Shown one piece after another: positions 9,965 to 18,652 of a stretch of DNA of 64,000 nucleotides. The translations under genes were made by a program, and so were the position numbers. The first letter of the stretch is position 1, and each line of letters begins with the position of its first letter. Source of the DNA: Streptomyces sp. NBRC 110611 (GTDB lineage: Bacteria > Actinomycetota > Actinomycetes > Streptomycetales > Streptomycetaceae); assembly GCF_001590865.1 (NCBI RefSeq), contig NZ_BBUY01000024.1, forward strand, positions 1 through 64,000. The letters run 5' to 3'. The notes below the pieces were generated by a model. The model had not been told where the DNA came from and made no database searches. It saw only the letters and a list, made by a program, of their open reading frames with translations.

Positions 9965-10663
9965 TCAGGAGGGCTGCACGCGCACATCGCCTCCGCTCGT
10001 CCGGGCCGTGACCTTGTGCGCGGACCGGGGGTCCGTCGGCACGGAGACCTTGCTGGTGCCGCCGCTCGTCGAGGCGTCCACGGCGTAGCTCCCCTTCGGG
10101 AGGCGGACGGTGACATTGCCTCCGCTGGTCCGCCCCTGGAAGTCGTCCGGCGCCTCGGACAGCGTGATGTCCACATCCCCGCCGCTGGTCCGCACCTTCC
10201 CCTTACGAGCCGTGGAGTCGGCGACGGTGATGTCACCACCGCTGGTATCCGCGTCGATCCGGCCGGCGGTTCCACGGACGGTGATGTCCCCGCCGCTGGT
10301 GCGCAGCTCGACCGAGGCGTCCCGGGGCAGCAGCACCCGGTAACCCACCTCGCACTTGCGCCCCATACCGCACTCCTCGGCCTTCAGCGTCAGCCGGCCG
10401 TCCTTGACGTCGTGCGACGGCGCGGGCTTCCGGTCGTTGTAGCGGTACTTCTCCGTCACCTTCACCGAACCGCCCGCATCTATCGGCACCACCTCGATGT
10501 CGCCGCCGTGCGTGGTCGCCGCGAGCGTGGTGACCTTCCCGTCCACGGTGTACGTACGCTGCGCCTCCTTCATCGGGCCGTAGCCCGACAGCGAGCAGCC
10601 GGTGAGCAGCGCGGTCAGCGCCGCACAGGGCAGAACGAGGTGGGAAGCGCGGAGGCGGGCCAT
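9965..10663 (-). CDS. DUF4097-type lipoprotein with TSGGD beta-repeats
   Basis: A 232-residue predicted lipoprotein. The lipobox LTALLTGC puts the lipidated Cys at residue 23. The rest is a chain of short beta-strand repeats built around TSGGDITV-like units (about seven copies), the hallmark of the DUF4097 / LiaG-like adhesin fold. Its role in Streptomyces is unknown; relatives are often controlled by cell-envelope stress two-component systems. Two GGTATGA elements 24 bases apart lie upstream of the start. The same element recurs ahead of the NarL-type two-component operon near 25.0 kb, which would fit envelope-stress control but is only a hypothesis. Confidence 0.82.
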   Translation of the reverse strand: MARLRASHLVLPCAALTALLTGCSLSGYGPMKEAQRTYTVDGKVTTLAATTHGGDIEVVPIDAGGSVKVTEKYRYNDRKPAPSHDVKDGRLTLKAEECGMGRKCEVGYRVLLPRDASVELRTSGGDITVRGTAGRIDADTSGGDITVADSTARKGKVRTSGGDVDITLSEAPDDFQGRTSGGNVTVRLPKGSYAVDASTSGGTSKVSVPTDPRSAHKVTARTSGGDVRVQPS

Positions 10664-10778
10664 GGTCAGGTACTCCCGAGGCAGGACGGTGAACGAAATC
10701 GGAACGGGGCCGATCGGAACGGACCGAACCGATCACAGATCATTTTCGGCCCTCGCGGCTCCGCCGTCGTCGCCGCAG

Positions 10779-10809
10779 GGTATGAGTTCCCCGTCACCGC
10801 ACGGTATGA
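10779..10809. promoter_or_regulatory. Paired GGTATGA elements upstream of the DUF4097 lipoprotein gene
   Basis: GGTATGA occurs at 10779-10785 and 10803-10809, spaced 24 bases start to start (about two helical turns). The same heptamer forms an inverted pair at 25017-25023 and 25051-25057 ahead of the histidine kinase gene. A one-base variant is at 22780-22786 ahead of the DUF1023 gene. It is a candidate response-regulator site. Confidence 0.4.
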
Positions 10810-10880
10810 CGCCCCCTGAGGGATGCCTTGGTCTGCCTGGGCGATGCCCACCGCCGGGGCGTAGGGGGAATCCCGGAGCG

Positions 10881-10930
10881 GACCCGAGCGGACCGGAGAG
10901 GACCGGAGAGGACCGGAGAGGACCGGAGCG
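10881..10930 (+). repeat. 10-bp tandem repeat, five copies
   Basis: Five tandem decamers run from 10881 to 10930: one GACCCGAGCG, three exact GACCGGAGAG and one GACCGGAGCG. A weaker copy (TCCCGGAGCG) precedes at 10871. It lies between the SGNH-hydrolase stop codon and the DUF4097 control region. The period is close to one helical turn. Confidence 0.92.
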
Positions 10931-10950
10931 GAAGGGCCTACGACCCTCCG

Positions 10951-11880
10951 CTACGACTCCTTACGGGTGATCGTCCGGAACGCCAGCTCCGCCAGCTGTT
11001 GCTGGCCGCCGGTGCCCGGGTGGAACCAGTCCCAGGTGCTCAGCTGCCGGCCGGTGAAGCGGTAGTCGAAGACCGACCCGTCGAACCGGCACAGCGGGTC
11101 CTTGCCGCACACCTCCGCCAGTGCCGCGTTGTACGCCATCACCCGCTCGCGCACCGCCGTCCGCCGGTCCTGGGCGGCCTTCGTCAGATCGTCCGGATCG
11201 CTCAGCATCGACCCGCAGACGCCCAGCTTCCAGACCTCCTTGCCGAGCGGGTTCTTGCGCCCCTCGGACCACAGCCGCAGCAGATCGGGCACCGCCGCGA
11301 CATAGACCTGGGTGCGCGGCAGGGCGCGCCGCAGTTCCTTCAGGGACCGTGCGAAGTCGGTGCGGAAGGCGGCCGCCGGGGTCATCGCCCCCACGGTGCG
11401 CCGGCAGGCGTCGTTGGCGCCGATCAGGACCGTGACCAGCTCGGGCTTCCGCGCGGCGGCCGCGGAGACCTGGCCGGGCAGATCGCTCATCAGCGCGCCG
11501 GTTCTGGCGAAGTTCCAGCTCTGCGCGGCGGGGCGGTCGAGCAGCCGCCGGGCGAGGCTGTTGACCTTGGGGTCGGTACCGGTGGCCCAGGAGACCTCGG
11601 GGCAGTCGGCGAGCACCGTACAGGCGTCGAAGCCTACGGTGATCGAATCGCCGAGTGCCGCGATCGAGCCGGGGTCGGTGCGCCAGACGGCGGCCGGTTT
11701 GGCCTGACGTCCGGAGGACGCGCCGGGCTGTGGGCCGGATGCGCCGTCGGCGCCACAGGCGGTGAGGGCGGTCAGCAGGGCGGCAGTGGCGGCAGCGGTG
11801 GCAGTGGCGGTGACGGAGCGTGAGGTTCGGCGGCCGAAGCGGTGGCGCAGGGCGCGAAAGGGGCGGTTGATCTGCGTCAT
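10951..11880 (-). CDS. SGNH/GDSL-family hydrolase, lipoprotein
   Basis: A 309-residue exported lipase/esterase-like protein. A twin-Arg-containing basic N-terminus and hydrophobic segment end in the lipobox LTALTAC (Cys42). The SGNH blocks are clear: block I ALGDSITVGFDAC with the nucleophilic Ser, block III GANDACR, and block V DWFHPG with the catalytic His. Several Cys residues suggest disulfides in an extracellular enzyme. The start at 11880 is preceded by GGAGGGG at good distance; an upstream frame-extension to 12021 has no such support. The substrate is unknown; Streptomyces SGNH enzymes act on lipid esters or acylated sugars. Confidence 0.88.
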   Translation of the reverse strand: MTQINRPFRALRHRFGRRTSRSVTATATAAATAALLTALTACGADGASGPQPGASSGRQAKPAAVWRTDPGSIAALGDSITVGFDACTVLADCPEVSWATGTDPKVNSLARRLLDRPAAQSWNFARTGALMSDLPGQVSAAAARKPELVTVLIGANDACRRTVGAMTPAAAFRTDFARSLKELRRALPRTQVYVAAVPDLLRLWSEGRKNPLGKEVWKLGVCGSMLSDPDDLTKAAQDRRTAVRERVMAYNAALAEVCGKDPLCRFDGSVFDYRFTGRQLSTWDWFHPGTGGQQQLAELAFRTITRKES

Positions 11881-12202
11881 CCCCTGTCCCCTCCGGCGTG
11901 CGAGTGATATCTCTTCAGGTGCCGACGGTACGTCACTCTCGCCACCGGCGCCGCGCGATAGCTTTGCCCCGTGCCTGCCGGGCGGTGACCCAGAGGGCAT
12001 GTGCGGTCGGCACGGACACATGGCATCGCGTCATTTCCTGTCCCTTTTGCGGCAAATTCCGCCTGATGGTGTTTACTGTAGGTCACCTCGCATGCTGGTG
12101 CCGAAGTGATCACTGGGGCAGAATGACACCTGTCCCGGCCGCAACCGGAACGGGCACGAGGCCGCTGGGGAAGGCGAACCTCGAACCGCACTGGAGGTCC
12201 CG
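11881..12202. other. Divergent intergenic region between the SGNH hydrolase and DUF3145 genes
   Basis: This 322-base gap lies between two divergent genes. A relatively A/T-rich island at about 12045-12085 is the most promoter-like part and would serve the rightward DUF3145 gene; I cannot assign its boxes with confidence. No coding sequence is convincing here. Confidence 0.5.
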
Positions 12203-12697
12203 GTGACGACACGTGGAGTTCTGTACGTCCACTCCGCTCCGCGCGCGCTGTGCCCGCACGTCGAATGGGCCGTGGCGGGCGTCCTCGGTGTGCGCGTCAA
12301 TCTCGACTGGATCCGGCAGCCGGCGGCTCCGGGCACCTGGAGAGCCGAGTTCTCCTGGCAGGGCGAGGCCGGTACGGCGTCCAAGCTGGCCTCCGCACTG
12401 CGCGGCTGGCATCTGCTGCGCTTCGAGGTGACCGCGGAACCGTGCGCCACCGCGGAGGGCGAGCGCTACAGCTCCACCCCCGACCTGGGCATCTTCCACG
12501 CCGTCACGGGCATCCACGGCGACATCCTGATCCCCGAGGACCGGCTGCGGGCCGCGGTCGCCCGCTCCGCGCGCGGCGAGACCGAGCTGGCCGCCGAGGT
12601 CGCCAAGCTGCTCGGCAAGCCCTGGGACGACGAACTCGAGCCGTTCCGCTACGCCGGCGAGGGCGCCCCCGTGCGCTGGCTCCACCAAGTCGTTTGA
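12203..12697 (+). CDS. DUF3145 family protein
   Basis: A 164-residue cytoplasmic protein found across actinobacteria, commonly next to fabF as it is here (convergent). It begins VLYVHSAPRALCPHVEWA and contains no membrane segment or signal peptide. The function is unknown; the persistent link to the fatty-acid genes suggests a role in lipid metabolism or its control. GTG 12203 has GGAGG five bases upstream. Odd: the last 34-36 bases of the gene, including its stop, are duplicated almost exactly a few bases downstream (12705-12738). Confidence 0.88.
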   Translation: MTTRGVLYVHSAPRALCPHVEWAVAGVLGVRVNLDWIRQPAAPGTWRAEFSWQGEAGTASKLASALRGWHLLRFEVTAEPCATAEGERYSSTPDLGIFHAVTGIHGDILIPEDRLRAAVARSARGETELAAEVAKLLGKPWDDELEPFRYAGEGAPVRWLHQVV

Positions 12698-12738
12698 GAA
12701 GCCAGGCGCCCGTGCGCTGCCTCCACCAAGTCGTATGA
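12662..12738 (+). repeat. Duplication of the 3' end of the DUF3145 gene
   Basis: The segment 12662-12697, ending in the codons for LHQVV and TGA, recurs at 12705-12738 with two bases deleted and two substitutions. It again ends in LHQVV codons and a TGA. The copy lies outside the gene. It is one of several duplications of stop-codon regions in this window. Confidence 0.9.
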
Positions 12739-12769
12739 CGCCGGACGGGCCACCCGTCCCAGGACAGCA

Positions 12770-12808
12770 CGAGGGCCCGCCCGGTGACGAACACCGGACG
12801 GGCCCTCG
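12770..12808. terminator. Bidirectional hairpin between DUF3145 and fabF
   Basis: A 17-bp stem (12770-12786 with 12792-12808, one mismatch) closes a 5-base loop, ACGAA. It lies between two convergent genes and is well placed to terminate both transcripts. No U-tract follows, as is common in Streptomyces. Confidence 0.8.
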
Positions 12809-12817
12809 GCGCAGATG

Positions 12818-14077
12818 TCAGACCGTACGGAAGGCGAGCACGACGTTGTGGCCGCCGAAGCCGAACGAGTCGTTCAGCGCGGCGATTGTGCCCTCGGCCG
12901 GCAGCTTGCGGGGCTCGTCGCGGACGATGTCCGCGTCCACCTCCGGGTCGAGGTTCTCGACGTTGATCGTCGGCGGGGCGACACGGTGGTGCAGCGCCAG
13001 GACCGTGGCCACCGTCTCGATACCGCCCGCACCGCCCAGCAGATGGCCGGTCATGGACTTCGTGGCGGAGATCGCCATGTGGTTGACGTCGTCGCCGAAG
13101 ACCTTGCGCAGCGCCTTCAGCTCGGCCAGGTCGCCCTGCGGCGTGGAGGTGGCGTGCGCGTTGACGTGCACGATGTCGGAGGCCTTCAGGCCGGTGCCGT
13201 CCAGGAGGTTCTGCAGCGCGTGCGCGATACCGGAAGGCTCGGGGGCGACGATGTCGTGGCTGTCGGAGGACAGGCCCTGGCCGATGGCCTCGGCGTAGAC
13301 CTTCGCACCGCGCTTGGCGGCGTGCTCGGCCGACTCCAGGACGACGACGCCGGCGCCCTCACCGAGGACGAAGCCGTTGCGGTCGACGTCGAAGGGCCGC
13401 GAGGCACCCTGCGGGTCGTCGTTGTTCTTCGTCATCGCCATCATGTTGCCGAACGCGGCGATCGGCAGCGGGTGGATCGCCGCCTCCGTACCACCGGCGA
13501 CCACCACGTCCGCCCGGCCGCTGCGGATCATCTCGATCGCGTAGCCGATGGCCTCGGAACCGGAGGCGCAGGCGCTGACCGGGGTGTGCACACCGGCGCG
13601 GGCGCAGAGCTCCAGGCCCACATTCGCGGACGGGCTGTTGGGCATCAGCATGGGCACGGTGTGCGGGGAGACCCGGCGGGCGCCCTTCTCCCGCAGGTTG
13701 TCGTACTGGCTGAGCAGGGTCGTCACACCGCCGATACCGGAGGCGATGACCGCGCCCAGACGCTCGGGAACCACGGTGGGGTCCTCGCCGGCCTTGGCGG
13801 TGAAGCCGGCATCCGCCCACGCCTCACGGGCCGCGAGCAGCGCGAACTGCGCCGAGCGGTCCAGCTTGCGGGCCAGCGGACGGGGCAGGACCTCTGTCGG
13901 GTCGACGGCCGCCTGGGCGGCGATACGGACAGGCAGCTCGGCAGCCCAGTCCTGGGTGAGGGCGCTGACACCGGAGCGTCCGGCGAGCAGGGCCTCCCAG
14001 GTCGAAGCGCTGTCGCCACCCAGCGGTGTGGTTGCGCCGATACCGGTGACGACCACGGTGCGATTGGTCGCGTTCAC
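12818..14077 (-). CDS. fabF: Beta-ketoacyl-ACP synthase II
   Basis: A 419-residue thiolase-fold condensing enzyme that elongates acyl-ACP with malonyl-ACP. The catalytic Cys is in SACASGSEAIGYA, and the two active-site His residues are in NAHATSTPQGD and KSMTGHLLGGAG. The N-terminus VVVTGIGATTPLGG is canonical. GTG 14077 follows a GTGGAG ribosome site; the frame runs upstream to 14140 without family similarity. It is the last gene of the leftward fabD-fabH-acpP-fabF operon, 77 bases after acpP, and probably answers to FasR like the others. Confidence 0.95.
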   Translation of the reverse strand: MNATNRTVVVTGIGATTPLGGDSASTWEALLAGRSGVSALTQDWAAELPVRIAAQAAVDPTEVLPRPLARKLDRSAQFALLAAREAWADAGFTAKAGEDPTVVPERLGAVIASGIGGVTTLLSQYDNLREKGARRVSPHTVPMLMPNSPSANVGLELCARAGVHTPVSACASGSEAIGYAIEMIRSGRADVVVAGGTEAAIHPLPIAAFGNMMAMTKNNDDPQGASRPFDVDRNGFVLGEGAGVVVLESAEHAAKRGAKVYAEAIGQGLSSDSHDIVAPEPSGIAHALQNLLDGTGLKASDIVHVNAHATSTPQGDLAELKALRKVFGDDVNHMAISATKSMTGHLLGGAGGIETVATVLALHHRVAPPTINVENLDPEVDADIVRDEPRKLPAEGTIAALNDSFGFGGHNVVLAFRTV

Positions 14078-14154
14078 GGGAATTCTTACTCCACGGGTAG
14101 AGGGGTCTGAATCGACGGCGCCACCGCGGGGTGGCGACATGCGCAGGAGCTGGA

Positions 14155-14403
14155 TCAGCTCTGGTGGTCGAGGATGTACTTGGTCGCGTCCCCGACGGTC
14201 TTGAGGTTCTTGACGTCGTCGTCCGGGATCTTCACGCTGAAGCGCTCTTCAGCGGCGACGACGACCTCGACCATGGACAGCGAGTCGACGTCCAGGTCGT
14301 CGGTGAAGGACTTGCCCTCCTGGACGTCCTCGGTGGGGATCCCGGCGATCTCGTTCACGATCTCGGCGAGACCGGCGATGATCTCTTCCTTCGTGGCGGC
14401 CAT
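14155..14403 (-). CDS. acpP: Acyl carrier protein
   Basis: An 82-residue acidic helical protein that carries growing acyl chains on a 4'-phosphopantetheine arm. The attachment site is Ser41 in DLDVDSLSMVEV. Length and charge are typical of type II fatty-acid ACPs. The start at 14403 has a GGAG site in AAGGAGCG upstream; the long frame extending to 14664 is not real. It lies 106 bases after fabH and 77 bases before fabF in the same operon. Confidence 0.96.
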   Translation of the reverse strand: MAATKEEIIAGLAEIVNEIAGIPTEDVQEGKSFTDDLDVDSLSMVEVVVAAEERFSVKIPDDDVKNLKTVGDATKYILDHQS

Positions 14404-14509
14404 GATGGCGCTCCTTCGGTCTTTTCTAGGGGGAACTGCGTTACTTGGGATGAGGATCCGTGCGGTGGCTGGCACGTCCGAAGACGTCCGGTGCTGCGTA
14501 GATCTTGCC

Positions 14510-15556
14510 CTAGGGGAGGGTAACGACCGTCGCGGCGTAGACGAGACCCGCCCCGAAGCCGATGACCAGCGCGGTGTCGCCGCTCTTGGCCCGTCCGGTC
14601 GCCAACAGCCGCTCCATGGCGAGCGGAATGGAGGCGGCCGAGGTGTTGCCGGTGGTCTCCACATCGCGGGCGACCGTCACGCTCTCCGGCAGCTTCAGAG
14701 TCTTCACCATCGAGTCGATGATCCGCATGTTGGCCTGGTGCGGAATGAAGACGTCCAGGTCGTCCGGGCTGACTCCGGCCACGTCCAGCGCCTGCTGGGC
14801 GACCTTCGCCATCTCGAACACCGCCCACCGGAAGACCGCCTGGCCCTCCTGGGTAATGGCGGGGTACCGGATCTCCTCCTGAGCCGGGCGGCTTTCGGGG
14901 CCGTCGCCTCCGGGGAGCGGGGTGGGGCGGTAGACGTCCCAGCCGAGGGTCTGCATGATCGTCTCGGACTTGTCGCCCTCCGAGCCCCACACGGTCGGGC
15001 CGATCGCCGGCTCCTTGGCCGGGCCGACGATCACCGCGCCGGCACCGTCGCCGAAGAGGAAGGCCGTCGCACGGTCCTCCAGGTCGGTCAGGTCCGAGAG
15101 CCGCTCGACGCCGATGACCAGGACGTGCTCCGCGCTGCCCTCGGTCACCAGGCCCTTGGCCAGGGTCAGTCCGTAGCCGAAGCCGGCGCAGCCCGCCGAG
15201 ATGTCGAACGCGGCCGGCTTGCCGGCACCGATGCGGTGCGCGATCTCGGTCGCGATGGCCGGGGTCTGCTTGAAGTGCGAGACGGTGGAGACGATCACCG
15301 CGCCGATCTGCTCGGGCGTGATCCCGGCGTCCGCGATCGCCTTGCCGGACGCCTCGATCGCCATCGTCGCGACGGTCTCCTCGGGGCCCGCCCAGTGACG
15401 GGTCGCGATGCCGGACCGCGAACGGATCCACTCGTCGGACGAGTCGATGTGCTTGAGGATCTCCTCGTTGGGCACCACACGGGTCGGGCGGTAGCCGCCG
15501 ACGCCCATGATCCGCGCGTACGGGGCGCCCTGCGAGGGCTTGATCTTCGAGGTCAT
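14510..15556 (-). CDS. fabH: Beta-ketoacyl-ACP synthase III
   Basis: A 348-residue initiating condensing enzyme joining an acyl-CoA starter to malonyl-ACP; in Streptomyces it uses branched starters. The active-site Cys is in SAGCAGFGYGLTLA, the His in PHQANMRIID, and the Asn in ETTGNTSAASIP. The ATG at 15556 is 13 bases after the fabD stop. An N-terminal extension of about 20 residues before RIMGVGGYRP is usual in streptomycetes. Confidence 0.96.
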   Translation of the reverse strand: MTSKIKPSQGAPYARIMGVGGYRPTRVVPNEEILKHIDSSDEWIRSRSGIATRHWAGPEETVATMAIEASGKAIADAGITPEQIGAVIVSTVSHFKQTPAIATEIAHRIGAGKPAAFDISAGCAGFGYGLTLAKGLVTEGSAEHVLVIGVERLSDLTDLEDRATAFLFGDGAGAVIVGPAKEPAIGPTVWGSEGDKSETIMQTLGWDVYRPTPLPGGDGPESRPAQEEIRYPAITQEGQAVFRWAVFEMAKVAQQALDVAGVSPDDLDVFIPHQANMRIIDSMVKTLKLPESVTVARDVETTGNTSAASIPLAMERLLATGRAKSGDTALVIGFGAGLVYAATVVTLP

Positions 15557-15569
15557 GCGCTTGCGACTC

Positions 15570-16541
15570 CTATTCGGCCGGTGCGGAGCCCGCAGCGGCA
15601 TCGGCTGACGCCGTCTCGGCGATCAGGGCGCGGGCCGCGTCGAGGTCGTCCGGCGTCTTGAGGGGGAGCGTCTTCACGCCGGGCAGTGCGCGCTTGGCCA
15701 GGCCGGTGAGCGTGCCGCCCGGGGTGGCCTCGACGAGCGCGGTGACGCCGAGCTCCTTGAAGGTCTCCATGCACAGGTCCCAGCGCACCGGGTTGGCCAC
15801 CTGGCCGACCAGCCGACGCACCAGTTCCTGCCCGGAGGAGACCAGCTGACCGTCCTTGTTGGAGACGTAACGGGTGTGCGGATCGGCGACCGACAGCTGG
15901 GTGGTCGCGGATTCCAGGGCCGAGACGGCGGGTGCCATGTGGTGAGTATGGAACGCGCCCGCCACCTTCAGCGGTACGACCCGGCGCGTGCCCTCCGGCT
16001 TGTCCTCGACCAGCGCGGCGATCTGCTCGGCGGTGCCCGCGGCGACGATCTGGCCGGCGCCGTTGACGTTCGCCGGGGTCAGGCCCAGCCGCTCCAGGTG
16101 CGGGAGGACGACGTCCGCGTCGCCGCCCAGCAGCGCGGCCATACCGGTCTCGCTGACCGCGGCGGCCTCGGCCATCGCCAGGCCACGGCGGCGCACCAGC
16201 CGCATCGCGGCCTCGTCGGAGAGGGTGCCGGCCAGTGCGGCGGCGGCCAGCTCACCGACGCTGTGGCCGGCCGTGGCGCCGACCTGCGCGGCGACGTCGG
16301 CGTCCGTCGCGAACAGCTGACGGCTGGAGATCAGCGCGGACGCCACCAGCAGCGGCTGGGCCACCGCGGTGTCGCGGATCTCCTCCTCCGTCGCCTTCGT
16401 GCCGTAGTGGACGAGGTCCAGGTCGATGGCGTCCGACCAGGCGCGGAGCCGGTCCTCGACACCGGGGAGGTCGAGCCAGGGGGTCAGGAAGCCGGGCGTC
16501 TGAGCGCCTTGGCCGGGAGCGACGAGTACGAGCACCCTCAC
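15570..16541 (-). CDS. fabD: Malonyl-CoA:ACP transacylase
   Basis: A 323-residue acyltransferase loading malonyl onto ACP. It has the nucleophile motif GHSVGELAAAALAG, an N-terminal VAPGQGAQTPGF oxyanion motif and AFHTHHM with the catalytic His. The GTG at 16541 gives VRVLVLVAPGQG; ORF extension further upstream would read through the fasR-fabD control region. It is the first gene of the operon and may also serve polyketide pathways, as known for Streptomyces FabD. Confidence 0.95.
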   Translation of the reverse strand: MRVLVLVAPGQGAQTPGFLTPWLDLPGVEDRLRAWSDAIDLDLVHYGTKATEEEIRDTAVAQPLLVASALISSRQLFATDADVAAQVGATAGHSVGELAAAALAGTLSDEAAMRLVRRRGLAMAEAAAVSETGMAALLGGDADVVLPHLERLGLTPANVNGAGQIVAAGTAEQIAALVEDKPEGTRRVVPLKVAGAFHTHHMAPAVSALESATTQLSVADPHTRYVSNKDGQLVSSGQELVRRLVGQVANPVRWDLCMETFKELGVTALVEATPGGTLTGLAKRALPGVKTLPLKTPDDLDAARALIAETASADAAAGSAPAE

Positions 16542-16603
16542 ACTCTCTCTTGTGGGTGGTTCCGCCCGCCCGTGGGGACAGGGACGAAGAACCATCGGGG
16601 GAA

Positions 16604-16620
16604 TTGTCGGTCTCCAACAA
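16604..16620. promoter_or_regulatory. Candidate FasR operator upstream of fabD
   Basis: An imperfect palindrome, TTGTTGGAGACCGACAA on the minus strand, lies in the 83-base gap between fasR and fabD. The arms are 7 bases (6 pairing) around a 3-base centre. FasR is known to activate the fab operon in S. coelicolor from its promoter; assigning this element to it is my inference. Confidence 0.4.
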
Positions 16621-16624
16621 AAGT

Positions 16625-17809
16625 CTAGGGTTGGGCGTCTCCAGCAGCCAGGCGCCCCAGAATCAGCGCGATACGCAGCGTAAACGCCGAGCGCACATCG
16701 GACGGTGACCATCCGGTGACGTCAGTCACACGACGGAGCCGATAGCGCACGGTGTTGGGGTGGACGAACAGCATCCGGGCGGCGCCCTCCAGACTGCTCG
16801 CCTGTTCCAGATAGACGCTCAGGGTCTCCAGGAGCGCCGATCCGGCCTCCTCCAGCGGTCTGTAGATCTCCTCCACCAGCTGCTCCCGCGCGACCGGGTC
16901 CGAGGCCATCGCGCGCTCCGGCAGCAGATCGTCCGCGAGCACCGGCCGGGGGGCGTCCGGCCAGGCGGCACACGCCCGCAGCCCGGCCGCCGCGGCCTGC
17001 GCGGAGCGGGTCGCCGCCAGCAGATCGGAGACGACCGGGCCGGCCACCACGGGACCGGCGGCGAACGGGCCGATCAGCGCCTTCGCCGCCTTGAGCGGAT
17101 TGTCCGAACCGCCCGCGATCACCACCAGGCGGGAGCCCAGCACACCGGTCAGCACCTGGAGCTTGGCGTGCCGGGAGGCCCGCCGGATCGCCTCCACGGT
17201 CAGCTCGCTGTCCCCGTCCGGCGCGGTGCCGAGCACGACACACACATGTTCCGGCGAGTTCCAGCCCAGCGCCGCGGCGCGGGAGACCGCGCCCTCGTCC
17301 GCCTCCCCGGACAGCACCGCGTTGACCACCAGCGACTCCAGCCGGGCGTCCCATGCCCCGCGCGCCTCGGCGGCCTGCGCGTACACCTGGGCGGTGGCGA
17401 AGGCGATCTCGCGCGCATAGACCAGCAGCGCCTCGCGCAGTACCGACTCATCGCCCGGGGCGGCCACGTCGTCGATCGCCGCCTCCATGACCTCGATGGT
17501 CGTACGGACCATCTCCACGGTCTGGCGCAGGGTGATCGCCCGGGTCAGCTCGCGCGGCGCGGTGCCGAAGACATCGGTACTGATCGCCTGCGGGGTCTCC
17601 GGATGCCGGAACCACTCGGTGAAGGCGGCGATGCCCGCCTGCGCCACCAGGCCGATCCAGGAACGGTTCTCCGGCGGCATCGCGCGGTACCACGGCAGCG
17701 TGGCGTCCATACGGGCGATGGCCGCGGCGGCCAGCTTGCCGGACGAGTTCTCCAGGCGCCGGAGAGTCGCGGAGTGCGGGTGCGCGTCGCGCGATGAGGG
17801 TTCAGACAC
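16625..17809 (-). CDS. fasR: PucR-family activator of fatty-acid synthesis genes
   Basis: A regulator of about 394 residues with the PucR C-terminal helix-turn-helix (LEGAARMLFVHPNTVRYRLR near residue 350) after a long sensory region. It lies directly upstream of fabD on the same strand, exactly as FasR does in S. coelicolor, where it activates fabD-fabH-acpP-fabF. GTG 17809 (VSEPSSRD) and GTG 17824 are both possible starts; neither has a clear ribosome site. The gene is divergent from the pirin gene with a gap of under 60 bases, so the two promoters overlap. Confidence 0.88.
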   Translation of the reverse strand: MSEPSSRDAHPHSATLRRLENSSGKLAAAAIARMDATLPWYRAMPPENRSWIGLVAQAGIAAFTEWFRHPETPQAISTDVFGTAPRELTRAITLRQTVEMVRTTIEVMEAAIDDVAAPGDESVLREALLVYAREIAFATAQVYAQAAEARGAWDARLESLVVNAVLSGEADEGAVSRAAALGWNSPEHVCVVLGTAPDGDSELTVEAIRRASRHAKLQVLTGVLGSRLVVIAGGSDNPLKAAKALIGPFAAGPVVAGPVVSDLLAATRSAQAAAAGLRACAAWPDAPRPVLADDLLPERAMASDPVAREQLVEEIYRPLEEAGSALLETLSVYLEQASSLEGAARMLFVHPNTVRYRLRRVTDVTGWSPSDVRSAFTLRIALILGRLAAGDAQP

Positions 17810-17855
17810 GGGACAAGCCTGCACTATCGGGGCGGGGAGGTCAGGGGGCGGGGGC

Positions 17856-17861
17856 TACCGT
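17856..17861 (+). promoter_or_regulatory. -10 element for a leaderless pirin transcript
   Basis: TACCGT ends six bases before the ATG at 17868 and there is no ribosome site. That spacing is the usual sign of a leaderless mRNA in actinobacteria. Confidence 0.5.
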
Positions 17862-17867
17862 GGGCCC

Positions 17868-18560
17868 ATGATTCAGGTGCGCAGGGGCGAGGAGCGCTAT
17901 CGGGGCGGCGATCCGGACGTCGGGATCGAGTCACTGCACACATTCTCCTTCGGGCCCCACTTCGACCCGGACAATCTGCGCTTCGGTGCGCTGATCGCCT
18001 GCAACGAGGAGCGGCTGGCGGCCGGCGCCGGCTTCGACGAGCATCCGCACCGCGACACCGAGATCGTGACCTGGGTGATCGAGGGCGAACTGACCCACCG
18101 CGACACGGCCGGCCACGAGACCACGGTACGCCCCGGCGATCTCCAGCGGCTCAGTTCGGCCGGCGGTGTACGGCATGTGGAGCGCAACGCGGGCTCCGCG
18201 CCGCTGCGCTTCGTCCAGATGTGGCTGGCGCCCCGCTCGTGCCACCTCGGTGGTGAGCCGTCGTACGAGGTGGTGCGCCAGATCGCCGACGGCACCCCGT
18301 ACGCGGTCCCGGCGGCCGGCGCTCTGCTCCATGTACGTCGCCCGGCCGCCGGCGACCGCACCGCCGTCCCGGCCGCCGCACGCGCCTACGTGCAGGTGGT
18401 GCGCGGTGCGGTACGGCTCGGTGACGCGCGCCTGGAGGCGGGCGACGCGGCGCGGATCGCCGACGGGCAGGGCCTGGAACTGACGGGGCTGGCGGCGGCG
18501 TCGGAGTGCCTGGTGTGGGAGATGGGCCCGGAGCCGGGACCGGGTCCGGCTCCTGAGTGA
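17868..18560 (+). CDS. Pirin-family bicupin protein
   Basis: A 230-residue cytoplasmic pirin (YhhW-like). The N-terminal cupin carries the metal motif FDEHPHRDTEIVTWVIEGEL with two His, and a further His occurs in LTHRD. The C-terminal half is the second, degenerate cupin. Some relatives are quercetin dioxygenases or redox-sensitive regulators; which applies here cannot be told. It is probably translated from a leaderless mRNA. The stop-codon region is duplicated in tandem just downstream. Confidence 0.88.
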   Translation: MIQVRRGEERYRGGDPDVGIESLHTFSFGPHFDPDNLRFGALIACNEERLAAGAGFDEHPHRDTEIVTWVIEGELTHRDTAGHETTVRPGDLQRLSSAGGVRHVERNAGSAPLRFVQMWLAPRSCHLGGEPSYEVVRQIADGTPYAVPAAGALLHVRRPAAGDRTAVPAAARAYVQVVRGAVRLGDARLEAGDAARIADGQGLELTGLAAASECLVWEMGPEPGPGPAPE

Positions 18561-18584
18561 GCCGACTGCTGAGTGAGCCGGCTG
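18553..18584 (+). repeat. 16-bp tandem duplication across the pirin stop codon
   Basis: CTGAGTGAGCCGACTG (18553-18568, containing the TGA stop) is followed directly by CTGAGTGAGCCGGCTG (18569-18584), 15 of 16 identical. GGGCCGTTC-type repeats follow to about 18655. Confidence 0.9.
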
Positions 18585-18652
18585 CTTGCCCAGGCCGTTC
18601 GGGCCGTTCCGTCTGTCCGGGCCGTTCAGCGCGTCCGGGCTGTTCAGCCCGT

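Noticed and set aside
12818..17824. Possible polyketide cluster because of ketosynthase, ACP and acyltransferase genes
   Set aside because: Gene order, lengths and the adjacent FasR identify the primary fatty-acid operon.
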